A DNA stretch of 64,000 nucleotides, from positions 372,001 to 436,000 of the forward strand of contig DF970686.1 of the NCBI GenBank assembly GCA_001270045.2, given 5' to 3'. A model generated the notes under the pieces. It searched no databases, had not been told where the DNA came from, and saw only the letters and a list, made by a program, of their open reading frames with translations. Source of the DNA: Bacteroidales bacterium 6E (GTDB taxonomy: Bacteria > Bacteroidota > Bacteroidia > Bacteroidales > Prolixibacteraceae). The position numbers were made by a program, and so were the translations under genes. How positions within the stretch are numbered: position 1 is the first letter of the stretch; each line of letters opens with the position of its first letter. This document shows, piece by piece, positions 17,915 through 26,706 of this stretch.

Positions 17915-19816
17915 ATGGAAGGTACTACAGGAAAACTTCTTGATTTAATTAAAAATCCTGATGATTTAAAAAAGCTCACATCTGCCGAATTACCGCAGCT
18001 GTGTTCTGAATTGCGTGAATTTATAATTGATTCAGTCAGCAATAATCCCGGTCATTTTGGTGCAAGCCTGGGAGTTGTTGAATTAACCGTTGCCCTTCAT
18101 TATGTAATGGATACACCCCGGGATATTTTAATTTGGGATGTTGGACATCAGGCTTATGGGCATAAAATTCTTACCGGGAGGAAAGACAGTTTTCATACAA
18201 ACCGCAAATATGGAGGAATTAGTGGATTTCCTAAACGTTCTGAAAGTGAGTATGATGCTTTTGGGGTTGGACACTCGTCAACTTCCATTTCAGCTGCGCT
18301 AGGTATGGCAGTTGCCTCACAAATTAAAGGGGAGAACCGTAAGGTGGTGGCAATAATTGGCGACGGAGCACTTACAGGTGGGATGGCATTCGAGGGACTT
18401 AATAACGCCGGATTCCTTAAATCAGATATCCTTGTGATATATAATGACAACAACATGGCCATTGATCCTAATGTAGGCAGTTTCAGTCAGTCATTGCTTA
18501 ACATGGCCACTTCTCATACCTATAATAAATTAAAGGATGAAATCTGGGATGGCCTTGGACGCTTAAAAGGATTTGGGCCTTTTGCGCGCCGAATTGTCCA
18601 AAAGACTGAAGGTGCCATCAAAAACATGTTATTGAATCAGAGCAATCTCTTTGAAGCCTTTAACTTCCGTTATTTTGGTCCTGTCGATGGGCATGATGTA
18701 GTATATTTAACAAAGGTTCTGGCTGATCTGAAAGAAATTAAGGGACCGAAACTGCTTCACATCCATACCCGAAAGGGTAAGGGTTTCCCAGTTGCAGAAA
18801 TGAACCAGACAAAGTTTCATGCCCCTGGCAAGTTTGATAAAACCACGGGGCAAATCTATACCTGTGATTGTGGATTGGAGAAAGCCCCCAAGTTCCAGAA
18901 TGTCTTTGGTGAAACCATCGTTGAACTCGCCGAGAAAAATCCCAAAATTGTTGGAATTACACCAGCCATGCCTTCTGGGTGCTCCCTGAATATCATGATG
19001 AATAAAATGCCAGACAGGGCTTTTGATGTCGGGATTGCCGAGCAGCATGCCGTAACTTTTTCGGCTGGACTGGCTGCCCAGGGAATGATACCCTTTTGCA
19101 ATATTTATTCTACCTTTATGCAAAGGGCTTACGATCAGATTATACATGATGTTGCTATTCAGAACCTTCCAGTTGTATTTTGTCTTGACAGGGGCGGTCT
19201 TGTAGGAGAAGATGGTCCTACCCATCATGGCGTTTTCGATCTGGCATATATGAGGTGTATACCTAATATGATTGTTTCTGCCCCCATGGATGAGATAGAG
19301 CTTCGAAATATGATGTTTACAGCCCAGCTGGAAGGTATGGGGCCTTTTTCAATACGCTATCCCCGAGGATGTGGAACTAACGTTAATTGGCGAGTACCGT
19401 TTGAAGAGATAAAACCTGGTACCGGGAGAATTCTAAATGAAGGAGATAAAATAGCCTTGATAACGATAGGTAAACCTGGTGTTTTCGCCCAACGTGCCAT
19501 TAAAAAACTGATGAGGGATGACATACATCCGGCCCATATCGATATGCGATTTGTAAAGCCACTTGATGAAAAACTGCTTCATGAGGTTTTTAATCGCTAT
19601 GAACAGATCATTACCATTGAGGATGGTACTGTGGTAGGTGGATTTGGAAGTGCCATTGCAGAATTCATGAAAGAGAACAGTTATCGAAACCGATTGCATA
19701 TCATGGGAATTCCTGACCGTTTTATTGAACACGGATCGGTTGAACAGTTATACAAGGATTGCGGAATTGATACCGACGGGATATACGCCACGGTCAGGAG
19801 TTTTTTAACGGAATAA
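17915..19816 (+). CDS. dxs: 1-deoxy-D-xylulose-5-phosphate synthase
   Basis: 633 residues, full length. This thiamine-diphosphate enzyme condenses pyruvate and glyceraldehyde 3-phosphate, the first step of the MEP isoprenoid pathway. Visible motifs are GVVELTVALHYVMDTPRD and WDVGHQAYGHKILTGR (His for ThDP), the metal/ThDP-binding GDGALTGGMAFEGLNNAG near residue 148, HIHTRKGKGFP, and in the pyrimidine domain DVGIAEQHAVTFSAGLAAQG with the catalytic Glu. The transketolase C-terminal domain is present to the end. A histidine kinase gene starts about 50 nt downstream, possibly cotranscribed. A cytoplasmic enzyme. Confidence 0.97.
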   Translation: MEGTTGKLLDLIKNPDDLKKLTSAELPQLCSELREFIIDSVSNNPGHFGASLGVVELTVALHYVMDTPRDILIWDVGHQAYGHKILTGRKDSFHTNRKYGGISGFPKRSESEYDAFGVGHSSTSISAALGMAVASQIKGENRKVVAIIGDGALTGGMAFEGLNNAGFLKSDILVIYNDNNMAIDPNVGSFSQSLLNMATSHTYNKLKDEIWDGLGRLKGFGPFARRIVQKTEGAIKNMLLNQSNLFEAFNFRYFGPVDGHDVVYLTKVLADLKEIKGPKLLHIHTRKGKGFPVAEMNQTKFHAPGKFDKTTGQIYTCDCGLEKAPKFQNVFGETIVELAEKNPKIVGITPAMPSGCSLNIMMNKMPDRAFDVGIAEQHAVTFSAGLAAQGMIPFCNIYSTFMQRAYDQIIHDVAIQNLPVVFCLDRGGLVGEDGPTHHGVFDLAYMRCIPNMIVSAPMDEIELRNMMFTAQLEGMGPFSIRYPRGCGTNVNWRVPFEEIKPGTGRILNEGDKIALITIGKPGVFAQRAIKKLMRDDIHPAHIDMRFVKPLDEKLLHEVFNRYEQIITIEDGTVVGGFGSAIAEFMKENSYRNRLHIMGIPDRFIEHGSVEQLYKDCGIDTDGIYATVRSFLTE

Positions 19817-19868
19817 TATTTCACCGTCCTTAGCGTTAAGCAAATTACTGATCAAATCTACTCTGAAA

Positions 19869-21038
19869 TTGGATATTTATCTGAAAAAACGGCGTTGGAA
19901 ACTTCTTTTGCTTCTTGGGGCAGTTGTTATCGGCATGGCTTCTTTGATGTATACCAATTGGCTGACTGAGAAGTTGTCGGAGGAAGAACGCAAGAAGGTA
20001 ATTTTGTGGGCCGAAGCAACCCAAAGACTGGCGAGCGATGACATTTCATTAGACAATGATTTGTCACTCATTGAAATGATCATTGATGCCAATACCTCGA
20101 TACCGTTGATTCTTGTCAATGATCAAGATTCCATCCTTATATATGCCAATATATCATTCAGCCCAAACCGTAAAGATAATGTCCTGCAGAAGGAACTTAG
20201 AAAAATGAAGGCTCATAATCCCCCAATAGAGGTTGTCATTGATGAAAATGAACGGCAGTACTTTTATTACAGGGAGTCATATCTTTTGAGAAATCTTCGA
20301 TTGTTCCCGATTGTCCAGCTTCTTGTCATCTTCCTTTTTATTTCTGTAGCATACCTTGCTTTCAGTGCTTCCCGTTCAGCCGAGCAAAATCAGGTATGGG
20401 TTGGAATGTCAAAAGAAACTGCCCACCAATTAGGAACTCCCATCTCTTCGTTAATGGCGTGGATCGAGTTGCTTCGTATGCAGAAAACAGACGAAACGAT
20501 TGTCAGTGAGTTTGAAAAGGACATTCAACGTCTGGAAAAAATCACTGAGCGATTTTCGAAAATCGGATCCAAACCTGAGTTATTGCATACCAATCTGTTG
20601 GAAGTCATACAGTCAACTGTTGAATATCTAAGGAAGAGATCATCCGGAAAAGTTAAATATGTGATAGAGGCAGACCAATCTGAAGAATGGGTATTACCCA
20701 TGAATGAAGCCCTTTTTTCATGGGTAATCGAGAATCTTTGCAAGAATGCGATTGATGCCATGAATAGTATGGGTACAATTACACTCAAATTGAGTTTAAA
20801 GGATAACCATGCCATTTTGGACGTATCAGATACAGGCAAAGGATTACCCAAGTCCCAGTTCAAGGCGATCTTCAGGCCTGGTTATTCAACCAAGAAACGC
20901 GGTTGGGGTCTTGGCCTTTCTCTTGCTAAACGAATAGTTGAGAATTATCATTCCGGTAAAATATTTATCAAAAACTCTGAATTAAAAAAGGGAACCACCT
21001 TCAGGATTATCTTAAACAAGAATTACTTAAAAGGATAG
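19869..21038 (+). CDS. Membrane sensor histidine kinase
   Basis: 389 residues from a TTG start; MDIYLKKRRWKLLLLLGAVVIG resembles the N-terminus of Bacteroidota kinases of this type, so TTG is likely. TM1 lies at about residues 9-30, a roughly 110-residue periplasmic loop follows, and TM2 lies at about 148-170. There is no HAMP. The H-box region SKETAHQLGTPISSLMAW contains the phosphoacceptor His near residue 187. The ATPase domain has N-box VIENLCKNAIDAM, G1 DVSDTGKGLP and G2 GWGLGLSLAKRIV. No response regulator is adjacent, so the partner is elsewhere. The signal is unknown. It lies between dxs and the DUF177-rpmF genes. Confidence 0.88.
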   Translation: MDIYLKKRRWKLLLLLGAVVIGMASLMYTNWLTEKLSEEERKKVILWAEATQRLASDDISLDNDLSLIEMIIDANTSIPLILVNDQDSILIYANISFSPNRKDNVLQKELRKMKAHNPPIEVVIDENERQYFYYRESYLLRNLRLFPIVQLLVIFLFISVAYLAFSASRSAEQNQVWVGMSKETAHQLGTPISSLMAWIELLRMQKTDETIVSEFEKDIQRLEKITERFSKIGSKPELLHTNLLEVIQSTVEYLRKRSSGKVKYVIEADQSEEWVLPMNEALFSWVIENLCKNAIDAMNSMGTITLKLSLKDNHAILDVSDTGKGLPKSQFKAIFRPGYSTKKRGWGLGLSLAKRIVENYHSGKIFIKNSELKKGTTFRIILNKNYLKG

Positions 21039-21084
21039 ATCTCAAATATTTTGGTAAAAATTACCTCCGTATCGTAAAAAAATA

Positions 21085-21092
21085 TAATTTTG
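21085..21092 (+). promoter_or_regulatory. Candidate -7 box for DUF177-rpmF
   Basis: TAATTTTG matches TAnnTTTG and lies 15 nt before the chosen ATG (21108). It overlaps the alternative TTG start at 21090, which supports the ATG. Confidence 0.35.
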
Positions 21093-21107
21093 CAGCACTT
21101 TTTTGCC

Positions 21108-21635
21108 ATGGAAAGATTGTCGGTATACAATATTGCCTTCAAAGGTTTAAGGGAAGGTGTTCATGAATATGACTATCATATTGGCAAGTCGTTCTTTGAT
21201 CATTTTGAGGGCAGTCTGGTTGAAGATGGTGATATATCTGCCATCGTTGTTTTGGAAAAGCGGAGCTCGTTTATGAAATTGAACCTGAAAATTTCAGGTA
21301 CAGTTTTATTGACATGTGACCGATGCCTGGAACCTTATAATCAGTCGATTGGAAATGACATTTCCATTTTTGTGAAATTTGGTGAAACGGAATCGGAAGA
21401 AGGAGAAGACGTCATTTGGATTTTACCTGACGAAAACCAGATCAATGTTGCCCATATCATTTATGAGTACATCATTGTCAGCGTACCATTACGGCATGTT
21501 CACCCTTCTGACAAAAAGGGTGTCAGCAGTTGTGATCCGGCAATGCTGAAGAAAATAGAGGAATATTCGAAGCATGAATCAGATATGTCTGATGACCGCT
21601 GGGGAGAATTAAAAAAGTTGTTGAATAATAATTAA
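21108..21635 (+). CDS. DUF177 / YceD family protein (large ribosomal RNA accumulation protein)
   Basis: 175 residues from the ATG at 21108. A TTG at 21090 would add six residues but sits on the presumed promoter. The family signature is the CxxC stretch LLTCDRCLEPYNQSI followed by an acidic segment, FVKFGETESEEGEDVIWI. YceD proteins precede rpmF in most bacteria and are needed for 23S rRNA accumulation; the mechanism is unclear. Here rpmF begins 12 nt downstream, the classic arrangement, and the pair ends at a strong terminator. Confidence 0.88.
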   Translation: MERLSVYNIAFKGLREGVHEYDYHIGKSFFDHFEGSLVEDGDISAIVVLEKRSSFMKLNLKISGTVLLTCDRCLEPYNQSIGNDISIFVKFGETESEEGEDVIWILPDENQINVAHIIYEYIIVSVPLRHVHPSDKKGVSSCDPAMLKKIEEYSKHESDMSDDRWGELKKLLNNN

Positions 21636-21647
21636 AATCAAATAGTA

Positions 21648-21833
21648 ATGGCACATCCGAAGCATAAACATTCGAAAACAAGAAGGGATAAGCGTAGAAC
21701 CCACTACAAGGCAGTGGCTCCGACCCTTGCTTCCTGTTCTAATTGCGGTGCTACAACCAAATTCCATACGATTTGTCCGGAATGTGGTTACTACCGAGGC
21801 AAGCAGGTAATCGAGAAAGAGATTGCTCTTTAA
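21648..21833 (+). CDS. rpmF: 50S ribosomal protein L32
   Basis: 61 residues. MAHPKHKHSKTRRDKRRTHYK is the typical basic L32 start. The zinc-ribbon cysteines C30, C33, C43 and C46 (CSNC ... CPEC) are all present, so this is the zinc-binding form. It is a structural protein of the large ribosomal subunit, encoded directly after DUF177. Confidence 0.97.
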   Translation: MAHPKHKHSKTRRDKRRTHYKAVAPTLASCSNCGATTKFHTICPECGYYRGKQVIEKEIAL

Positions 21834-21847
21834 GCATCCTTCACTCA

Positions 21848-21875
21848 GATCAGAATTACTTCTGATCTTTTTTTT
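21848..21875 (+). terminator. Rho-independent terminator after rpmF
   Basis: 8-bp stem GATCAGAA / TTCTGATC (21848-21855 and 21860-21867) with a TTAC loop followed by eight T. Separates rpmF from fabH. Confidence 0.9.
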
Positions 21876-22069
21876 GCATCTCTTTTCTAACTTTCGAACA
21901 ATGTAATTAATTGTTTTGTAGTTAGTTAAGGGCTTTTTTTATTGATTTTTGCTTGTTGTCTACAAATATTCCTGCTATTTTTCGCCCCTCAAATTTTATT
22001 TTGGTCGTATGATGTTAAAAGGCTATTGAATGGTTTTGAATTTAAGGATTGTAAAGGAAATAGTATAGC

Positions 22070-23074
22070 ATGAAAGTTATCAGAGCAGCAATTACCGGGG
22101 TTTCGGCCTATTTGCCTGAGTACAGGCTAACGAATGAGGAATTGAGTAAAATGGTCGACACAACTGACGAGTGGATCATGCAGCGTATTGGTATAAAAGA
22201 GCGCCGGATACTCACCGAAAAGGGCAAGGCTACCAGTGACATGGGAGTAGAAGCGGTCAGGAGTCTATTGCAAAAAACAGGAACTTCACCTGATGAGGTT
22301 GATTTATTGCTTTGTGCAACCATTACACCTGACATGCCATTCCCGGCCACTGCAAATATCATAGCCCATAAAGCAGGAATTCATAACGCATGGAGTTTTG
22401 ATATCAATGCTGCCTGCTCAGGTTTTATTTTTACATTGATCACTGCTTCACAGTTTGTCGAATCAGGACGCTATAAAAAAGTTGTCGTAGTTGGTGCCGA
22501 CATGATGTCAGCAATTACCAACTATAAAGATCGGACTACCTGTACCTTGTTTGGTGATGCTGGAACTGCAGTATTGCTTGAACCTTCGAAAGATGAAAAC
22601 GGCATTATTGACCATATTCACCATGTGGATGGTCTGGGTCGATCACACCTTCATATGAAAGCTGGCGGATCTCTTCGGCCTGCATCTCATGAGACTGTAG
22701 CAAATGACGAACATTTTATATATCAGGAGGGTCAGACGGTATTTAAATACGCCGTGTCGAAAATGGCTGACGTTTCTGTTGAGATGATGGAAAAACATGG
22801 ATTAAATTCAGAAAATCTGGCATGGCTGGTGCCTCATCAGGCCAATATGCGAATCATCGATGCGACTGCCCGACGAATGGGGCTTGATACATCAAAGGTG
22901 ATGATTAATATCGAAAAATACGGTAATACCACCGCAGCCACTATTCCTCTGTGCCTGTTTGATTACGAGAAACAACTCAAAAAAGGAGACAATATCATTC
23001 TATCAGCTTTTGGCGCTGGATTTACCTGGGGAAGCGTTTACCTGAAATGGGCATATGACGGTAAGAATGTGTAA
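22070..23074 (+). CDS. fabH: 3-oxoacyl-[ACP] synthase III
   Basis: 334 residues, normal for KAS III. The enzyme condenses acetyl-CoA (or a branched starter) with malonyl-ACP to start fatty-acid synthesis. The catalytic triad is present: Cys in [11 protein letters not shown] (about residue 116), His in [12 protein letters not shown] (about 258) and Asn in [13 protein letters not shown] (about 286). The N-terminus [25 protein letters not shown] is typical. It has its own upstream region of over 230 nt and a strong terminator, so it is monocistronic here, unlike the fabH-era-der arrangement I associate with Bacteroidales; era and der lie at 52-54 kb. Confidence 0.95.
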   Translation: MKVIRAAITGVSAYLPEYRLTNEELSKMVDTTDEWIMQRIGIKERRILTEKGKATSDMGVEAVRSLLQKTGTSPDEVDLLLCATITPDMPFPATANIIAHKAGIHNAWSFDINAACSGFIFTLITASQFVESGRYKKVVVVGADMMSAITNYKDRTTCTLFGDAGTAVLLEPSKDENGIIDHIHHVDGLGRSHLHMKAGGSLRPASHETVANDEHFIYQEGQTVFKYAVSKMADVSVEMMEKHGLNSENLAWLVPHQANMRIIDATARRMGLDTSKVMINIEKYGNTTAATIPLCLFDYEKQLKKGDNIILSAFGAGFTWGSVYLKWAYDGKNV

Positions 23075-23116
23075 ATCTGAAAATTACTGATTATTTGCCC
23101 AAAACTAAAAATGATA

Positions 23117-23148
23117 TGCAACCGTATCCTACGGTTGCAATTTTTTTT
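23117..23148 (+). terminator. Rho-independent terminator after fabH
   Basis: 10-bp perfect stem TGCAACCGTA (23117-23126) / TACGGTTGCA (23130-23139), a 3-nt loop, then A and eight T. Confidence 0.92.
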
Positions 23149-23231
23149 ATAATTTCAGGCACTTGTTAATGATGCGGGACATAGGGTGATAATAAATTTA
23201 CCATATAAGCCCTAGAAACATAAATATAAAG

Positions 23232-23618
23232 ATGCGAATGAGCCAGAAAATACCCCAGGATTCAAGTTCACAAGTAATAAATATTATCAGTCAAGGCACC
23301 CGGATTGCCGGGGATATCATGGCGGAGGGAGACCTTCGGATTGATGGTTTTCTGAAAGGAAACATCAGGACCAAGGGCAAACTTGTAATAGGATCAACAG
23401 GCGCGATTGAGGGGGATATCGATTGTAATTTTGTTGAGATTTCTGGTAAAGTGAAAGGAAAGATAAATGCTTCAGATATGTTGTCCATGAAATCTAGTGC
23501 CATGGTTTCCGGTGAGATCTCAACTCCTAAATTGTCTGTTGAGCCTGGATCAATATTTAGTGGTACTTGCAAGATGGGCCAAGTTGCCGATAAACAAGCC
23601 GTAGAACCAAACAAATAA
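23232..23618 (+). CDS. Bactofilin (polymer-forming cytoskeletal protein)
   Basis: 128 residues with the DUF583 bactofilin core (about residues 18-110), a right-handed beta-helix of short repeats: GTRIAGDIMAEGDLRIDGFLKGNIRTKGKLVIG, GAIEGDIDCNFVEISGKVKGKI, VSGEISTPKLSVEPGSIFSGTC. Flanks are short and disordered, with no membrane segment. Bactofilins self-assemble into filaments that place cell-wall enzymes or affect cell shape. The ATG at 23232 is used; ATG 23238 is also possible. It lies 5 nt upstream of a small membrane protein and then the ATP synthase genes, a conserved Bacteroidota neighbourhood. Confidence 0.93.
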   Translation: MRMSQKIPQDSSSQVINIISQGTRIAGDIMAEGDLRIDGFLKGNIRTKGKLVIGSTGAIEGDIDCNFVEISGKVKGKINASDMLSMKSSAMVSGEISTPKLSVEPGSIFSGTCKMGQVADKQAVEPNK

Positions 23619-23623
23619 AGAGT

Positions 23624-23992
23624 TTGAAAAAATATCTGATTCGCCTCACAGGCATCAATCTGATTGTCATCGGATTGGGTGCAGTTTTGTTTGGAACTGT
23701 ATTTAAGGCCTATTATAATCCGATTTTCCCCTACATTCTTGTTTTCTTTTTCCTATTCAGCTTGTTTACGCATTACTTGCACCTTAAATATGGACAAAAT
23801 AGTTTCCAAAGTTTTTCAAGGACGCATATGATTGTTACCTTGATGAGGTTATTTGTTTATTCCACCGTGGTCATTCTTTATCTGGTACTAAATGGGGAGG
23901 GGGTCGCAGGGTTTGTTATTTTTATCGGGGTACTTTATATACTATATGCAATTCTCGAATCAACCGCTCTTACCCGGAAATTTCCCAGGTAA
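23624..23992 (+). CDS. Small four-helix membrane protein, AtpI-like by position
   Basis: 122 residues from a TTG start, 5 nt after the bactofilin. Four hydrophobic segments are visible: LTGINLIVIGLGAVLFGTVF, FPYILVFFFLFSLFTHYLHL, IVTLMRLFVYSTVVILYLVL and VAGFVIFIGVLYILYAILESTAL. I do not recognise a motif. Its place just before atpB is where atpI-type accessory genes occur, and the size and topology fit. An assembly factor for the c-ring is a reasonable inference, not shown. No atpZ-like gene is seen. Confidence 0.75.
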   Translation: MKKYLIRLTGINLIVIGLGAVLFGTVFKAYYNPIFPYILVFFFLFSLFTHYLHLKYGQNSFQSFSRTHMIVTLMRLFVYSTVVILYLVLNGEGVAGFVIFIGVLYILYAILESTALTRKFPR

Positions 23993-24144
23993 AATTGATG
24001 CCGTAAAGGAAATTAAAAAGATTTATGGGTATTAATTAATTATTAATAGGAAGTGTCTTGCGGTCAGTTTATTATATTTTATAATCAGCCATTTTCTAAA
24101 AGACTTTAAATAATATTTGTTATACCGTCCAAACAAAAAAGATT

Positions 24145-24152
24145 TAAATTTG
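24145..24152 (+). promoter_or_regulatory. Candidate -7 box for the atp operon
   Basis: TAAATTTG matches TAnnTTTG, 28 nt before the atpB start. A TTTG at 24117-24120 lies 24 nt upstream, slightly longer than the usual 19-21 nt spacing. Confidence 0.4.
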
Positions 24153-24180
24153 TTGGCAATGCATATCAACTGAGCCATTT

Positions 24181-25275
24181 ATGAAGTTAGTGATAGATAT
24201 GAAGATTTTTCCGGTACTCCTGTTGATTGCAGGAATCATTTTGTTTTCGTATTCACCGGTGTCCAGTGCGGGCATAGATCCCCAATCCGCTGAAGAATCA
24301 GAATTCAATGCCGGAAAATTTGTAATTGAACATGTATCTGATGCTTATGAATGGCATATCACCTCGTTTGGCGACTTGCACATTTCAATTCCTCTTCCCG
24401 TAATTCTGTATAGCGGATCAAAAGGATTCCATGTGTTTATGTCCTCTAAGTTCCACCACGGACATGATTCTTATAAAGCATTTATGATTGCCCATGAAGG
24501 TCCTTGGGAAGGTAAGGTTGTTGAACTTGATGAACAGGGGAATATTACTGGAAGACCTTGGGATTTTTCGATTACGAAAACTGTTGCCGGGGTTATGGTG
24601 GCTGCAATTCTTCTAGTGTTCCTACTTATACGAGTTGCCCGTATGGCGAGGTATGGAGCGGCAAGGGCACCATCAGGATTATATAATCTTATTGAACCTG
24701 TAGTGGTTTTTATACGTGATGAGGTAGCCCTTCCAGCCATTGGACCCAAAAATACAGAAAGGTTTATGCCTTTTCTGCTTTCCATGTTTTTCTTCATTCT
24801 ATTTAATAACCTGTTGGGATTAATTCCGATTTTCCCTTTTGGTGCAAATGTTACCGGCAATATTTCGGTTACCATGGTTTTGGCACTCTTCACGTTTTTT
24901 GTGACCAACCTGAATGGGAATAAACACTATTGGAAGGAGATATTCAATCCGGATGTGCCTTGGTGGATGAAGTTCCCGATACCATTGATGCCATTTGTTG
25001 AATTTTCGGGGATGTTCACCAAACCTTTTGTTTTAATGGTCCGTCTCTTTGCCAATATGCTGGCTGGTCATTTGATCGTTACGGTTTTTGTGAGTCTGAT
25101 TTTTATTTTTTCAAGTGTTTTAGGGCAAGCCGCAGGTTGGGGAATCAGCCCGGTATCCGTAGCCTTTTCTATATTCATCATTATGCTTGATATATTGGTT
25201 TCCTTTATTCAGGCATATGTTTTCACTCTCTTGTCAGCGCTTTATTTTGGTATGGCCACGACAGAACATCATTGA
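24181..25275 (+). CDS. atpB: ATP synthase F0 subunit a, long Bacteroidota type
   Basis: 364 residues, about 100 longer than the E. coli protein. A signal-like hydrophobic start (MKIFPVLLLIAGIILFSYSPVSSAG; ATG at 24181 or 24199) is followed by a roughly 100-residue periplasmic domain rich in His and aromatics (EWHITSFGDLHISI, SKFHHGHDSYKAF), then the canonical subunit a helices. The essential Arg of the proton half-channels lies in LMVRLFANMLAGH. C-terminal helix YVFTLLSALYFGMATTEHH ends in two His. It couples proton flow to c-ring rotation. First of the gene run B-E-F-H-A-G. Confidence 0.95.
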   Translation: MKLVIDMKIFPVLLLIAGIILFSYSPVSSAGIDPQSAEESEFNAGKFVIEHVSDAYEWHITSFGDLHISIPLPVILYSGSKGFHVFMSSKFHHGHDSYKAFMIAHEGPWEGKVVELDEQGNITGRPWDFSITKTVAGVMVAAILLVFLLIRVARMARYGAARAPSGLYNLIEPVVVFIRDEVALPAIGPKNTERFMPFLLSMFFFILFNNLLGLIPIFPFGANVTGNISVTMVLALFTFFVTNLNGNKHYWKEIFNPDVPWWMKFPIPLMPFVEFSGMFTKPFVLMVRLFANMLAGHLIVTVFVSLIFIFSSVLGQAAGWGISPVSVAFSIFIIMLDILVSFIQAYVFTLLSALYFGMATTEHH

Positions 25276-25286
25276 ATTGCATATAA

Positions 25287-25556
<270 letters not shown>

Positions 25557-25631
25557 ATTTATGCAAGGGGTTCGTCTCCCGGGATTGCCGGGGACGATCC
25601 CTTTTATTAAAAATGATAAATTAATGTATAT

Positions 25632-26126
25632 ATGGGTTTAGTTTCACCTAATCCAGGGACCATTTTTTGGATGGTCATTGTTTTCGGAATCGTAATGCTT
25701 ATTCTGAAAAAATTTGCATGGAAGCCAATACTTTATGCCTTAAAAGAAAGGGAAAACAGCATTGCTTCGGCACTTATGTCGGCAGAGAATGCCCGTAAAG
25801 AGGTTGCCAGCCTAAAAGCTGATCATGAAGCCATTCGCCTGGAAGCTCAGCGTGAAAAGGAACAAATCTTAAAGGATGCACGCGACATAAAGGAGAAGAT
25901 CATTGCCGACGCCCGTGAAAAGGCACAATCAGAGGCACAGAAGGCTATTGAGCAAGCGCGTGAACAGATTCAGCTTGAGAAGGTGGCTGCCGTTAATGAT
26001 ATTCGAAAACAGGTTGTAGACCTTTCCGTAAACATCGCTGAAAAAGTTATCCGTCAGAAAATAAGCCCCAGTGCAGAGCAAGAGAAGATGATTGACCTTA
26101 TGCTTAAGGACTTAACCCTGAATTAG
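25632..26126 (+). CDS. atpF: ATP synthase F0 subunit b
   Basis: 164 residues. One N-terminal membrane helix (TIFWMVIVFGIVMLILKKFAW) follows a short SPNPG segment, then a long charged coiled coil (ALKERENSIASALMSAENARKEV, AQREKEQILKDARDI, AQKAIEQAREQIQLEK) that forms the peripheral stalk. Length is typical. Stop is 4 nt before atpH. Confidence 0.95.
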   Translation: MGLVSPNPGTIFWMVIVFGIVMLILKKFAWKPILYALKERENSIASALMSAENARKEVASLKADHEAIRLEAQREKEQILKDARDIKEKIIADAREKAQSEAQKAIEQAREQIQLEKVAAVNDIRKQVVDLSVNIAEKVIRQKISPSAEQEKMIDLMLKDLTLN

Positions 26127-26130
26127 ATTT

Positions 26131-26679
26131 ATGAACGAAAGCAAAATATCAGTTCGCTATGCCAAATCCCTTTATTTGATTGCCAGTGATCATGGTATGG
26201 CAGAGGAGGTTGGCAAAGACATGCAACAGCTTTTACAGTTGATTCGTTCTTCTGCAGATTTTCGAATTTTTCTGGAGTCTTCGGTAATAAGGAAATCACA
26301 AAAGGCGGAGATGTTGAAACGGATTTTTTCTTCTCATGTGTCTGAGTTGACTCTCAGGTTTTTTGACTTGGTTGCCGAAAATCGAAGGGAAAATTGGCTT
26401 GAATCCATCGGCCGTGATTATCTGGATCTTATGAGGGAACAGATGGGAATTACTAACGTAATCATCACTACGGCCGTTGAACTTTCAGCTGACAATCTGG
26501 AACAAATAACGCAGTTTCTTAGTGGAGAGACTGGTCGAAGGGTGGAGCTGACACCAATTATTAATCCAGGGATCATTGGGGGTATTGTTTTGAGAATTGG
26601 TGATTTTCAGTATGATGGCAGTATCTCCAGACAATTGGCCATGGTAAAGGAAGAATTATTGAAAAATCCTCTTTATTAA
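26131..26679 (+). CDS. atpH: ATP synthase F1 subunit delta
   Basis: 182 residues, typical for OSCP/delta. The N-terminal SVRYAKSLYLIASDHGMAEEVGKDM begins the helical bundle that binds the alpha N-termini. FFDLVAENRRENWLESIGRDYLDLM and the C-terminal PIINPGIIGGIVLRIGDFQYDGSI are family landmarks. It joins F1 to the b stalk. 27 nt before atpA. Confidence 0.94.
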   Translation: MNESKISVRYAKSLYLIASDHGMAEEVGKDMQQLLQLIRSSADFRIFLESSVIRKSQKAEMLKRIFSSHVSELTLRFFDLVAENRRENWLESIGRDYLDLMREQMGITNVIITTAVELSADNLEQITQFLSGETGRRVELTPIINPGIIGGIVLRIGDFQYDGSISRQLAMVKEELLKNPLY

Positions 26680-26706
26680 ATATCTCAATTTAAACAGACA
26701 AATCAT

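Noticed and set aside
18707-19228. 173-codon minus-strand open frame opposite dxs
   Set aside because: Antisense to conserved dxs sequence, no protein features.
24030-24048. AT-only inverted repeat TATTAAT...ATTAATA before atpB
   Set aside because: In sequence this AT-rich such repeats arise by chance; no T tract or regulator to link.
24471-24908. 145-codon minus-strand open frame in atpB
   Set aside because: Antisense to subunit a helices.
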